A DNA stretch of 64,000 nucleotides from Dichetophora obliterata (GCA_963920525.1 OY986438.1:193381462-193445461), one strand, 5' to 3'; counted from the first letter of the stretch, positions 10,746 through 22,789 are shown. The notes: generated from the letters alone by a model not told the origin. Program-made: numbers and translations.

Positions 10746-12051
10746 AGGGAGTGTCTCCGGTTATGGGACACGTTAGGTTTTTGACTCTGAACTTTTGATC
10801 AAGTGTATAATATGTGGATATATGCCAAGTTATGGAAAGCTTATCATATTAACTAAACTTTTACTAAAGTAACTATATTGATTTAGTCAACCAAAAAAAA
10901 TTGTACGACCAATTTTATGAAAGGTGAGTTTTTTGCCAGAAAAAATTGTATCCAGCTGTAGGACACCTTGAAAAATCCAATAAAAATGGGAAGATATGAA
11001 GGCAAAACCACAAAAAAAAAAAAAAAGAAAAAGTAAACACTTATTAATTTTAGAAGCCTTCAATGGCACAAAAAACAAGTGTACTAAAATCCAATTCGGC
11101 CGACTTTTTTTGCGGTTGACGTGGCTAAAAATTCGTATAAATGCAGGAACACACAATTTAAATATTATATGTTGACAAAAACGATGATATTTGACAGTTT
11201 CTAAGTCAAACGCATACTTCAAATGCAAAAAGCAAGGTGTCCCACAACCAGTTACATGAGGTGCCCCACAACTGGAAATGGTAGCCATTTCAAAAGTGAC
11301 TGAGAAAAATTGTATGGTGAACATATTTTGCCAAAAATTTATATTTCATCGTTAAGTTTTGCCAAAAAAAATTTGTACTCGGTTGTGGGACAGCTTGAAA
11401 AATCCAATAAAAATGGGAAGATATGAAGGGAAAACCACAAAAATACAAAAAAGTAAAAATTTATATATTTTAGAAGCCTTCAATGGCACAAAAAACAAGC
11501 GTACTAAAATCCAATTCGGTCGACTTTTTTTGCGGTTGACATGGCTAAAAATTCGTATAAATGCAGGAACACACAATTTAAATATTATATGTTGACAAAA
11601 ACAATGATAGTTGACATTTTCTAAGCCAAACGCATACTTTAAATGCAAAAAGCAAGGTGTCCCACAACTAGATACATGAGGTGCCCCACAGCTGGAAATG
11701 GTAGATATTTCAAAAGTGACTGGGAAAGTTGTATGGTGAACATATTTTGCCAAAAATTTATATTTCATCACAAAATACAATGAAAATACTGCATTAATTA
11801 GGGATAACACTTCTTTTTAAATTAATTCTCTTAAATTTATGGCACTCTCAAAAAAAACCAAAAGTTACTATTGTGTTGATTTTCACGATATTTTTTTCAA
11901 TGCTCACAGCAAGCAAACAAATGCGCAAACAAACTGAGTACTGTCAAACTACAAATTTGACAATATTCAAATACACAATATTTGCTTTCTGTCAAAAAAT
12001 ACGAAGGGTGTCCCACATCTGGAGACGTCCCACAATCGGAGGCACTCCCCT
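10746..12051. mobile_element. Unassigned DNA transposon, 5-bp target duplication, member 1
   Basis: The left end AGGGAGTGTCTCCGGTTATG and the right end (complement of AGGGGAGTGCCTCCGATTGT) are inverted. The flanks carry the 5-bp direct repeat ATATA (10741-10745 and 12052-12056). The interior is mostly a 427-bp tandem duplication (about 10933..11780), in which GTCCCACAAC-type copies of the terminal motif recur. No convincing transposase is present: the longer open frames are parallel in both duplicate units, which is expected from the duplication. A second member with its own 5-bp duplication lies at 54908..56693. Confidence 0.75.
10933..11780. repeat. 427-bp tandem duplication inside the transposon
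   Basis: Two copies start near 10933 and 11360. Shared landmarks such as CTTGAAAAATCCAATAAAAA, GCCTTCAATGGCACAAAAAA and AATGCAGGAACACACAATTT are offset by about 427 bp. Divergence is modest, suggesting a fairly recent duplication. Each unit carries internal CCCACAACTGG-like copies of the transposon end motif. Confidence 0.85.
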
Positions 12052-12172
12052 ATATAAAGTTGACAGTATTTTTGTCTTTCTAAGTTAACAAAATTAGAAC
12101 AAAAAGCGAAAAAAAACTTAGCAAAATGTCGAAAATTGTCGACAATAGTAACCCTCTAATCATAACTAATTA

Positions 12173-12838
12173 CACTATGCGCCACCATTTTTGTGATCGG
12201 TACGCCACTAATTTTTTCTTATTGATTTCAGCCCGCTGAACACGAAAATGGCAATAATTTTTTCTATGGATAGGTTTTCGAGATATATATTTTTGCATTT
12301 CTGACCCGATTTTTTTGGATAAAACTCCATACATTTTACCATATCTTCAGCTTTAATTGGCCGATTTGGTTATAATAAATATCAAATTGAAGAAAAATTA
12401 ATTTAATTTAAATTTGATTCATCAATTTTGCTAATCTGTTGAATAGTTTCCGCACAATCGAAAGAAATATAAAAAAAGAAATAATTTTGTTCAGTGAAAA
12501 ACAAAATCGAAAATTTTTTAAGAAAAATTAGCGAAAAACAAGACACCAAAATGTGCACAATTTTTCATTTTATGCATGAAGATGGCTTTTTATGGAAAAG
12601 AATGAGCTTCTGATGAAAAAAATTTATGGAAGAATAACAAAGTTAGAGACAACAAGGTGAAGGTAACAAAAATTGATTTTTTTCAGTTTTTTTTATTTTA
12701 TTTAATATAATTTAATTTTATTTTTTGTAAAGTTAATGTTTAGGTCAAATTTTGTTAAAAAAAGGGTAAATGTATGTTTTAAAAGTGATTTCGGCTTCTT
12801 TTTTGCTATCGAAATTTTTTCCATTTTGGTGCATAGTG
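12173..12838. mobile_element. CACTA-type (EnSpm-like) non-autonomous element
   Basis: Left end CACTATGCGCCACCATTTTT; right end is the complement of CACTATGCACCAAAATGG. Termini starting with CACTA and a 3-bp direct duplication TTA (12170-12172 and 12839-12841) are the hallmarks of the CACTA/EnSpm superfamily. The 666-bp interior has no open frame that I recognise. A 3-bp duplication also fits PIF/Harbinger, but the CACTA terminus favours EnSpm. Confidence 0.65.
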
Positions 12839-12841
12839 TTA

Positions 12842-14030
12842 TTTACTTGATTCTTAAAACGCACTGAATTTTAATTTTGTAAATCAATTGAAGTGCTTTT
12901 TCTAGGAACATGTTATGCCACATAAAAATATTTTGTTCTTTCAAAAGTTTTTCTTTCCGTAAAAAAAATGGTTATTGAAACCCCTTAAAAAATTACCGAA
13001 ACACGTTCATGTGGTCACGAAACACATCAATCGAATTAACATAACATTTTTAAACTAAAACGAAAATGTTTACATGTAGTTTATGTTCAAAAATTATCTA
13101 ACATGAGGGAAGTTATAGGAGTGGTAATGTATATATATATAAACAAAATAAGAGGTGTTGTCCTGAAATATCCTAGAGCAATAACCTCCTCAACGTTTGT
13201 ATACTTTGAATATTTTTTCAACATAACAGACAGATACTCATTTCCGGTATGATGGTATGGTTAGGCAAGTGTGTGTATGTGTGTGTGTGTGTGTAAGATT
13301 TTTGATGATAGATGTACGTAAATAAAATATTTGAAAGCAAAAAACGAAAAAACCATCAATCTAGTAATTGAACTTGGAAAGAGTAAACAACAGAAACATT
13401 TTCTTCACTATGAATAGTAAATGATAGACATAAATAATATATTAGGAGCATATGTTTTGGAAGAAACATGTATTATGTTATATTACATTCAGACAGGGAA
13501 AATTTTTCTTTTCAATTTAAATTTGATTGTTCACATAAAAAAAAAAACAAACACAAAATGTGTGCAATATATTCTGAAATAGATTTTTGAAGAAAAAGTA
13601 AGATTTGGAAAACAGGTTCGTTTAAACATGTCATTTTTAAGTCAGGCTGCAAAACACGCAAACTTTTGGATAAAACAAAGTTACTGGAGGCCAAATCTGG
13701 TGAATAAGGTTTATGTTATAATAATTGGAACTTTCATTTCATAATTTAGTCCCTCGCAATTGCGCAGGTGTTTTAAAATCAATTTTATTCATTGCTTTAA
13801 TCAAATTAAAGTTCTTTACCTCAATCGACAACAAAAATGCAATTACCAAAGAGGATATTTTTTTTATTTTTAGTTTTACATGATATTTGTGATCTGTGTG
13901 ATCTGTGGAAGGGTTGCCAGCTCGGTTCGTGTTTTCGCATTGGCCCACGTCGCCCCTTGTCCTGCTTCAGGATATCGATTAAATAATCTGAAACTTTTAT
14001 AAAATCTTCTTCAAAGTCGCCTTTGTAGTC
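12842..14030. other. Non-coding stretch with simple repeats
   Basis: AT-rich, with (TA)n near 13132 and a (GT)n tract at about 13270-13296. No exon, tRNA or transposon end recognised. Confidence 0.45.
13270..13296. repeat. (GT)n microsatellite
   Basis: GTGTGTGTATGTGTGTGTGT-type dinucleotide run. Confidence 0.9.
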
Positions 14031-14102
14031 GCCCTTGAAATGTAGTCAAGAGTGCGCTAGACGATCAACACAGAGGTCTCCGGTTCGAATCCGGGTTCGG
14101 GC
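14031..14102 (+). repeat. tRNA-like sequence (possible tRNA pseudogene or SINE head)
   Basis: A 72-nt stretch starts GCCCTTG and ends GTTCGGGC, which can pair as an acceptor stem with mismatches. It has a near-perfect B box and T arm (CCGGTTCGAATCCGG). The D arm and A box (TAGTCAAGAGTGCGCTAGAC) are poor and no convincing anticodon stem forms. It is more likely a tRNA-derived remnant than an expressed tRNA. Confidence 0.5.
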
Positions 14103-14879
14103 ATGGTTCTTTTCGTTTTCTTTGTTCTTTACTGCATTTAAGAATTATTGAAACGAAAATCCACAACTAAATTGTGGAAAATGAGGAATTAAAGGACAGA
14201 AACAACTGAGGGCTGGAAATGCTTGCCGAGGTTAAGGCATAACACTAGCCTAGGTTATAAGCAATTCAAATTGTCTTTCACGTTTGTTCCGCTTAATCGA
14301 TAATTCACGTATGGTTCTTATCAATTCTTCCTCTAATAATCTATTCCTTTCCTTTCAGGTCAAAGAAAAAACGTTGTTTGTATAAGGCGCATGCCTTGGT
14401 TCTTAGATCTTTTTAAAAAGAATAAAATAAGCAAGTAGTATTGATATACCTTAAAAAATTTTGAGTACTTATATTTTTTATTTTTTTCAAAAAACTAATT
14501 TGAATAAATTTTAAAATTGCAAAGATACATAGCGTTGCCCAAGTGCGATTCTTTAATGGCATGAAACCACAACTTCAAAGGATATCTACGACATGATCAA
14601 AAATCTATTACCTTGCGTTAGCATTTTGATCGCAGCTGCAAGGATGAGTTCCATCTTATTACAGGTTTCGAACAGAATCCACACCTACTACAAGATCGAG
14701 AGAGTTTTGCAACCAAACTGAAAATTCGGATGAAGCAACGCTTAGAAAGTTTTGTAATAAGCTTTGCCAAAGTAAGGACATGTAAGTATTTTAAACTGAA
14801 ACTAGTGAGAAATTATCTTCGACTAGGTCGAAGTTAAAATACCCCATATAGTATATTCCAAGTTATGCATGTTTTTAAA

Positions 14880-15930
14880 GGTTGATGACGGCACTTTGTA
14901 CAGAGGATGGCTTGGTATTCACGCCCCTTTTGCCAAAAATTAAATGCAGAACACATTTAAGATATGGAAGATTATGTGTTGATACACATATTTTTGTGGA
15001 ATTTATAGAAGTTATGCCACTTTGATGACGTCACTTTACATGAAAGATTGGAAATCTTTCAAAAAATTTCAAAATCAAAGTGAGTGTTTTAATATTCTTA
15101 GCATTAAATTAATTTTTGTGGAATTTTAAGAGACTTAACCGTTTTCATATAGTTACTTTGTGTGGGAGGTAGGAATGGTTTTCATACTATTTTGCACAAA
15201 TTTCAAATATATAATGAATATTTGAGACCAAAGCTTATGTGCAAAATTTTAAGTAAATATATTGGTTTTTGTGGAATTTAAAGAAGTTTTACCACTTTGT
15301 ATGGGAATTAGGTGTGGTGTTGATTCGATTTTGACAAATTTCAATTATATGGTGAATTTTTGCAACCAAAGCTTAAGGGCAAAATTTCAAGACATTACAC
15401 TAATTTTTGGAGCTTTTCTTAGAGATTTTACCGATTTGATAAAGTCACGTTGTATGGGAGGCAGGCGTTGTTTTTAATCGATTTTAAATATATGGTGAAT
15501 ATTTTACTTCAAAGCTTTTGTGCAAAATTCCAAGTCACTACATAAATTTTTGTGGCATTTTCAGAAATGGCATTATTTTGATGAAGTAGCTACCTCCCAT
15601 ACAAATTGACCTTACAAGGTAAAATCTCTTTAAATTCCACAAAAATTAATCTAATTACGTAAAATTTAGCATATAAGCTTTAACCCATAATATGCAGTTT
15701 GAGTATGAAATTTTAAAAAATGGAATGAAAACCACGGCTACCTCCCATATAAAGTGACTTTATGAAATCAGTAAAATCTCCTGAAATTCCACAAAAATTA
15801 GTATAATGGCTTAAAATTTTGCAAACTAGTTTAAGTCTTAACTATGCACTCTATTTTTTAAATTAAAAAAAAAAAAACTGAAAACTCTGCCCACCTAACA
15901 TACAAAGTGACATACAAAGTGAATAAATAA
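14880..15930. repeat. Degenerate satellite, partly inverted
   Basis: Blocks with TTTTTGTGGAATTT, CACTTTGTATGGGAG, GATTTTGACAAATTTC and AAAGCTTATGTGCAAAATTT repeat every 140-160 bp from about 14880 to 15560. From about 15590 the same motifs appear in reverse complement (CTACCTCCCATACAAA, AAATTCCACAAAAATTA). The motif set is shared with the 142-bp array at 40196..41385, so both belong to one satellite family. Confidence 0.65.
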
Positions 15931-16099
15931 ATACGACTATGAGGTCTATTTCATATTTGGATAAAAATCACGCCCTTTTAAAGTGACGCCACCCAAATAA
16001 AACAAGATTCAAGACTTCTATTAAACTAAAATATGGCCGTATACGGGTGTATTTTAACTGCGGTCCAGCTTAAGATATTTTTTTACTAGTTACCCATGT

Positions 16100-17530
16100 A
16101 TCGGTAAATATTTTGAGGCGACCTCTTTTGTTACGACACACAGTGCAAGGATCCCATACAAAAGTTGGACAAAAACAAAAGGAGTGATCCTATGATAATG
16201 CAATTTTGTACGCTTGGTTAGTTTAAGTCAGTTGAGAACAATTTCAAAAATAGTCGAAATCGGTTAGATCCTAGGAGTACCTCCTTTGGATCTATATTAA
16301 TTTTTTTACCTGATTTTGCATGGGAGATACATACAGAGGTTGGCAGATCTTAACAAAAATTCGTCGGAAGGGTAGTCAAATAAAGTAATAGATGTTTTCT
16401 GAAAATAGTCGAAATCGGTTAGATGCTAGGGGTACCTCCTTTGGATCTATATTAATTTTTTACTTGATTTTGTATGGGAGGTACATATACAGAGGTTGGC
16501 CGATCTTAACAAAAATTCGTCAGAAAGGTAGTCAAATAAAGTAATAGATGTGTACTGAAAATAATCGAAATCGGTTAGATCCTAGGGTATCTCCTTTGGA
16601 TCTATATTAATTTTTTTCTTGATTTTGTATATGAGATACATACAGAGTTTGGCCGATCTTAACAAAAATTCGTCAGAAGGGTAGTCAAATAAAGTAACGG
16701 ATGTTTACTGAAAATAGTCGAAATCGGTTAGACCCTAGGGGTATCCCCCTTGGACCTCTCTTGGACCTATATTAATATTTTTCTATATTTTGTATGGGAG
16801 GTTCATACATACAAGGGTACGCCAATCTTAACAAAAACTCGTCAGAAGGGTAGTCAAATAAAGTAATAGATGTGTACTGAAAATAATCTAAATCGGTTAG
16901 ATGCTAGGGGTACCTCCTTTAGATCTATATTAATATTTAACTTGATTTTGTATGGGAGATACATACAGAGGTTGGCCGATCTTAACAAAAACTCGTCAGA
17001 AGGGTAGTCAAATAGAGTTTTAGATGTGTACTGAAAATGGTCAAAATCAAATACACCTGCTTTGTACCTATATTAATTTTTTACTTGATTTTGTATGGGA
17101 GATACATACAGAGGTTGGTCGACTTTAACAAAAATTCGTCAGAAGGGTAGTAAAATAAAGTAATAGATGTTTACTGAAAATAGTCGATATCGGTTAGATC
17201 CTAGGGGTACCTCCTTTGGATCTATATTAATTTTTTACTCGATTTTGTATGGGAGATACATACAGAGGTTGGCCGATCTTAATAAAAATTCATCAGACGG
17301 GTACTCAAATAAAGTAATAGATGTGTACTGAAAATAGTTGAAATCGGTTAGATCCTAGGGGTACCTCCTTTGGATTTATATTAATTTTTTACTTGATTTT
17401 GTATGGGAGATACATATAGATGTTGGCCGATCTTAACATAAATTCGTCAGAAGGGTAGTCAAATAAAGTAATAGATGTTTACTGAAAATAGTCGAAATTA
17501 GTTAGACCGTAGGGGTACCTCCTTTGTACC
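16100..17530. repeat. Satellite array, about 154-bp unit, about nine copies
   Basis: The motif ATAGTCGAAATCGGTTAGA recurs near 16251, 16406, 16562, 16715, 16884, 17038, 17181, 17335 and 17489, with spacing of 143-169 and typically 154 bp. Each unit also carries GGGTACCTCCTTTGGA, GATTTTGTATGGGAGATACA and TTCGTCAGAAGGGTAGTCA. No gene. Confidence 0.9.
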
Positions 17531-19496
17531 TACACTTTCAAAAATTTTGGACTACTTTTTAATCCAAACATTGGTTTAAAGGAATTTGTAATCCAAAAAG
17601 TACTATTTTTTAATCTCTACTTTAGTTTAATTTGGCTGGGTCTCCAGCTTACGTTCATGAAAGGAACTTACTTGCATGCGTAATGACGCAAAATAAGCGA
17701 AGCCTTGTTAACAACTGAGTTAGACGAGTGGATAAGGTGTTGGACCAGCACATCAGTCAGTAAAACTAGGTTTAACTAGATATTTTAGCATTTGTTGAAG
17801 TTAAATTCACTTAAATTATCATACGTGTTCCTTTTTGGCCTAAACCGAGTTAAAACGTCCAATTTTGGTGAGTTAAGCTCAATTTAATTTGACTAGAGTT
17901 TAAGCTTGCACTGAAAAATTGGCCCCAAGGAAGCACAATACGTTGTAAAATTGTGCATTCTAGGGCAGCGATGCCCACGAAAATTATTTAAAGAGTGCAA
18001 AAACAAAAACAAAAACAACAAAAACTAAGAACATCAAAAAAATGTTAATCTGGATGCAATGACGAATTAACAATAACATGAGTGCTGGCAGTCTGTGACA
18101 GTGTAGGTACGCTATAAAAATAATGAATCAAGTAATTCCAAATGTTTCAGTTTTTTGCTGGCCAGAATACATCCTGATTTACCTAGTTTTAACCGCGTGG
18201 AGGTTTTCAAATATCCTTTATTCAATTCAAATATCCTTCGCACAACGAAAAATATAAAGAATGCGAAGCATGCTGTTTAGGCCTACAATGCGAATGCCAA
18301 AAATAGTGCAAAACAGTGGCGATCGATGGTGCCAACGAACAACAACAACACGCAAACGCATAACAGCTATCGATGGTTCGAAAGAACAAAAACAATAGGG
18401 GTATTCACATAGCACCAAATGCTTTGCTAGGGATAAACATTGACACAGCAGCCAAGTTCAACAAACAATAAGCCATAAAAGTGTGATTTTAGCTGTCACT
18501 GCATTTGGTGGAACCAACCGACACCGACACACATACAAACGCACTTGCGCAGCTGTTCCAAATAGATTATCGCTATAGCTTTTATGAATGGCTTCTGTAG
18601 TAGTCTATTTAGATGAGGGAGCAAAAAGAAATAAATATCACGATTGAAATTTGATATTTTAAATATTTCTAGGAAAAGACTGAAGTGAACAAGCTGCTTC
18701 CTACAAATTCAAAAAACCAATTGAGACGCGCAAAGATAAGAAATCAGAAATCAACTCGCATGAAGGAAATAGATTCCGGCGGAAGGTAAAGATGCTCAAA
18801 TAGGAAATGCGCTCATGATGGAAAAGCGAAGCAGCAGCAGCAACAAAAACAATAACCCTAACAGCAGCCACAAGGCTAAGAGAACAAACAAGACAGGATG
18901 AATGTGAAAATGTCACGTACTTTGATTTATTTAGCTGACAATTTTCATCTTTTATATTCTAAAAATAATCACATAATTTAAAGAGCAATAAAAAATTTAA
19001 AGCAACTGTGTTTTGTTTATTTTATTTGAATGTGAAGAAGCCTTAGTTTGTTTTTTTTGTTGCATACAAGAGGATAGCGTGATGATGGCGCAACATGCAA
19101 GCAAGGATATGCTAGAAAATAATAAACAACAGCTGAACAAGCGATGCCATTAAATAGTAGTGAGGAAGGTGGAAAAGGCGCGGGGTGGATATTAAGAGAG
19201 GCTGGCATACACAAGAGGTGCTTGAACTATTTACTTGTTGTTTTTATGTTGTTTGTTTTTTTTTTTGTTTTGGTTTTTATTTAGTTGCTACAAGTTATAA
19301 ACAACGACAACGATGCTTCAAATAATACCGTAAAAGTAGACAAAACAAAAAAATAGCCAAGAAACAGCGGAAGAGAAAAAAAATAACCAAAATAAAGCAA
19401 CAAAATATGCACTCTAAATAAACAAATGTGGCCTTAAGGTTAAGCAAAAGGTGGTGCTCCAGACATGACTTCCACCATTCAACAAACAACCCTTAC
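17531..19496. other. Non-coding, low-repeat stretch
   Basis: Less repetitive than its surroundings. It holds a partial tRNA-like head near 17715 (TTAGACGAGTGGATAAG, no B box), and AAC-rich and AGC-rich tracts (18000-18030, 18830-18860). No exon with both splice signals was found here, except the candidate starting at 19497. Confidence 0.4.
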
Positions 19497-19613
19497 CTGC
19501 CCCACGCCACACCTTAGCTGATGGTTCATGTCTTCTGTCTTGCATCGTTTGAAATGCTGAGCTAAGCGGTGATGCTGCCAACACTTTTCTTTTATTGTGC
19601 CTATGAGCTTTTG
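19497..19613 (-). CDS. Possible host-gene exon (117 bp)
   Basis: On the minus strand a pyrimidine-rich acceptor (TTCTCTCGCATTACAG) precedes 117 bp that ends at a consensus donor CAG|GTAAGG. Two frames are open throughout. One has phase 0 at both ends (begins QKLIGTIKEK), which would follow the phase-0 end of the 38.5-kb exon. The other (KRKVLAASPLSSAFQTMQ) ends with one extra base and would fit the 7.66-kb candidate. With two open frames and no recognised homology, this remains a candidate only. Confidence 0.3.
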
Positions 19614-19913
19614 CTGTAATGCGAGAGAAGCTACCGCAGGCCAACTTAACGTGACCTAGGTTGCTGAGCAAACAACATGTGTGCTAGACACACATGCATG
19701 GATGAATGTTGGAGCGTGTGTAAAGCCAACGTGTGCCACATATACATACACACAGTGTGCGAGAAAACATATTTTGTAAACATTGCGATGCGGCTGGGGG
19801 TTGACGTTGGGGTTAGAATTGATTTTTGGTAACGTTTGCGGGCTCCTTTGCTTGTGTTTGCAAAAGTGTTAATAGCCAATTAGTTCAATTATTGATGAAG
19901 TTTAATGTTATTA

Positions 19914-20177
19914 CCCAGATGACAAACAAAGAGGCCTGCCGATGAAGGGAATGAGGCAGGTTATAATTGTAATGGTAAGGTAAGAAGTCTGTTTTTTTAA
20001 ATTTTTAAAACTTCCTCTTTACTTCTAAGTGAGGTGCATTAGCAACCCAGATGAACAACAAAGCAGGCCTGCCGATGGAAGGAATGTGGAAGGTTATAAT
20101 TTTGATGGTAAGGTAAGAAGGCTTTTTTAAATTTTAAAAACTTCCTTTTACTTCTAAGTGAGGTGCATTAGCAAAAG
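19914..20177. repeat. Tandem duplication, 132-bp unit, two copies
   Basis: Copies begin CCCAGATGACAAACAAAGA and CCCAGATGAACAACAAAGC, and both end near TCTAAGTGAGGTGCATTAGC. The offset is 132 bp. No coding potential. Confidence 0.85.
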
Positions 20178-21124
20178 TAACATGTTTGCTAATGCAAAAT
20201 TCCGGTATTTTAAGGGACAAAAATTTCAATATTTTCATGATTGTTGTAATTCGCCGACACTTTGTGTTGTCGTCAAAGCACTTTTGATAGCAACAATGTT
20301 GTTATGCATATTATCTTATATATTAATAGGGAAACATCAAATGTTGTCGTACACTTTTTCGATATTAATTTTAGAATAAGAGCAATGAAACTTATATTAT
20401 TCGAAAGGTACTGCGCCCTATATGTGCAGAATCATTTTAGATTTTAAATTTATGACTTCTGACCCGAAATATTAACGTTGAAAGTTTGTATTATTATTAT
20501 ATATCTCAGGGCTAGCAAGAGGTAGAATGGTAAATGAGGTATCAAATGAAAGATCTGGCTGCACAGTATTTTAGATTGGTGACCTTCGACCTGAAATATG
20601 AGCGTAAAAAGAGAGTTTATTAAATAAAAGCTAAATTGTAACAGATGGAAGAATATAATGCAAGAGGGAATTTTAGACATTGATAAGGTGTGCAAAAAGT
20701 ACTTCCGCCATCTCTTACGGATACCCTACAATAAGCATTTTTTTATACAACAAGAGTGAATATATATTGTTATGGTGCAATTTCTTACAAATAGTAAAGT
20801 CTGAAAAATTTCCGTTATTTTGATATAAAAATTATAGCGATATCTCGAAAATTATATATGTTCTCAGTACAACGTATTTTCGTATGAAAAGTAGTTTGTT
20901 GAGGAATATAACGGTATAGGAAAGCTTTCTTGGTAATATTTTTGAAGGGATAGTATGTTACAAAAAATTCCCTTAAAATGACATTAAAATTATTTAGATA
21001 TCTCAAATAATTATGCAATAGCAATAACAGCAAATATATCAGCCATTTTTTAATCGATTTTCAACGAATTTTCTTTGTCTGAAAGATCAATTAAATAACT
21101 TTGAAGAAATAAGAAAATATTTAC
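20178..21124. other. Non-coding AT-rich stretch
   Basis: Nothing recognisable beyond short open frames expected by chance. Confidence 0.45.
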
Positions 21125-21128
21125 CGTT

Positions 21129-22708
21129 CGCCCATTCCACGCATAACGCAACACTTTTTTTCAAAAATTGACCTCATGGCTTTCAATTTGTCTTCTTTTT
21201 CGGCTATAGGTTCCTATTCAAATTCTAAGAACATAAGATAATTTTTTTTTATCACCATTCGTTAAAAAGTTATTGACCTTTCAATTCTGCAAATCGTCCG
21301 AAAACGCCAGAATTGGAAAATTTTTAATTAATTGTATCTACGTCAGTCCAATTTTTATAAATGAGGTACCGTTAGAAAGGTATTAGAAAGTAGTTTCTGG
21401 TTAAAATACATAACTTTAAAATTTTGCATGTTAGGGTTGCCAACATATTTAAAAAAATTTTATTTGACAATTTCTCAAAAAACGAGTAATTTTTTTTTCG
21501 ATTTTTTTTTTTTTGAATTTGAAGAAGAATGTTGCCTTTAAGTCAAACACAATTTTATGATGGAGCTTTTATATGTCTTTTCGCAATTTCAATTTTTGTG
21601 CACATACCTTATCATTTTGAGGCAATTTATCGCCTTTAAATTTCATAACGGTAAAGATATTTGCCAAAATTTAATCTGCAAAATGATTTGTCTTATAAGA
21701 ACCAACATTTTATTCACAAGTTTCGATGACCTTACACTTGACCTTGGTAGAGAAAACTGATAAATACCGAAAAAAATATTTTTAATTTTTTTTAATTTTA
21801 TTTGTAAAAGGGTCAACAAAATTTTGTTTCAAGATTGCCATATTGAAGATTATTAAATTCTAACTGATTTTGTACCAAAAAGTTTAAAAATCGGTCTCAA
21901 AACAAAAAAGTTATGATGGTTTGATCAGCTGATGTATTAAAAAATTCTCTGAAGCTGAATATCGTTGAGTTTTAACCTCCCTATTATTGATGGAAATAAA
22001 ACTGTGTAACTTTTGTGTGCCGGTTATAGCTTGCACATTTTTAAATTTCGACATCAACTCAGCTTCAACATTTTCAAAAGACTCTTTTGACAGACCAATA
22101 ACATATTGTTGACTCCTTTGTTATAGCCCATTCCTAAAGCTCTCTCGCGTTTGTTAATTAGTTTTCAAATGGTCTTCGAAGACTGGCTCTCATGGCATTT
22201 CGTTTAAAAAACCAATTTGGAAAATATGAATTGCAGAATTGAAAGGTCAATAACTTTTTAACGAATGGCGAAGAATTTTAATACGAACCTATAAAAAAAA
22301 AAAATAAACTGGCCATTTCAGCCCTTGGAAGGACTTTGACCTAGCTTCTATTGATCAATTGTGTTGTGCGTGTTATTAAATGTTTGAACACAAATGATCG
22401 AGAACTGGACCTACGAGTTTAATGCCGACTCCGAACGGCTTATGTTCTCAAGAAGCTTTACATGGCAATTTTTACTCTCTGAGGTTTGCCATTGTCTGCA
22501 GAGAGGTGACGACCGAACAGAAAAATTAATTGAATTGAAAAAACTTTCTGTCTGAGCCGGAATTGAACCCGGGCTACCACGGTTCTTTAGCTTAGGAGCT
22601 ACGCACTCTACCCACTAGGCTACGGCCGCCACCTATAGGAACCTATATCCCAAAAATAAAACAAAAGCCATGAGACGGACCCGTTTTGCGTTATGCTTGG
22701 AATAGGCG
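21129..22708. mobile_element. Inverted-repeat transposon, 4-bp target duplication, SINE inside
   Basis: Ends CGCCCATTCCACGCATAACG (left) and the complement of CGCCTATTCCAAGCATAACG (right). Direct repeat CGTT flanks it (21125-21128 and 22709-22712). The arms are long: the left arm also holds CACCATTCGTTAAAAAGTTA, found inverted near 22260, but the right arm is split by the SINE at 22294..22630. The interior has no recognised transposase. A 4-bp duplication fits several superfamilies (for example Sola or Chapaev); I cannot assign it. Confidence 0.7.
22294..22630 (-). mobile_element. tRNA-derived SINE with 7-bp target duplication
   Basis: Direct repeats ACCTATA at 22287-22293 and 22631-22637 bound this insertion, which splits the right arm of the inverted-repeat transposon. 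The minus-strand head reads GCCGTAGCCTAGTGGGTAGA (A box), then CGGGTTCAATTCCGG (B box) and CTCAGACAG. The 3' end on the minus strand finishes in a T-rich run next to the duplication. Length is 337 bp. The head matches the tRNA-like piece at 9186..9262. Confidence 0.75.
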
Positions 22709-22789
22709 CGTTATCCCATCAATGCAATGTTTTATAGTGTTTTAAAAAAATAGTGTTTTGTAATAATTCTACACATTCTTGTAGCGAAT

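Noticed and set aside
11359..11810. Longer open frames on both strands (78 to 152 residues) as a transposase
   Set aside because: They lie in the 427-bp duplicated unit, are not similar to any transposase I know, and their twin in the other unit is just a consequence of the duplication.
17707..17765. tRNA-like head TTAGACGAGTGGATAAGG, possibly a tRNA gene
   Set aside because: An A-box-like stretch only; no B box or acceptor stem follows.
18397..18515. GCACCAAATGC / GCATTTGGTGG as the ends of a MITE beginning GGGGTATTCACA
   Set aside because: Only about 11 bp pair and the GGGTATTCACA end has no partner; no target duplication seen.
19075..19170. Plus-strand open stretch encoding SVMMAQHASKDMLENNKQQ
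   Set aside because: Short, ends in a stop, no donor or supported acceptor, and opposite to the likely host gene strand. Probably chance.
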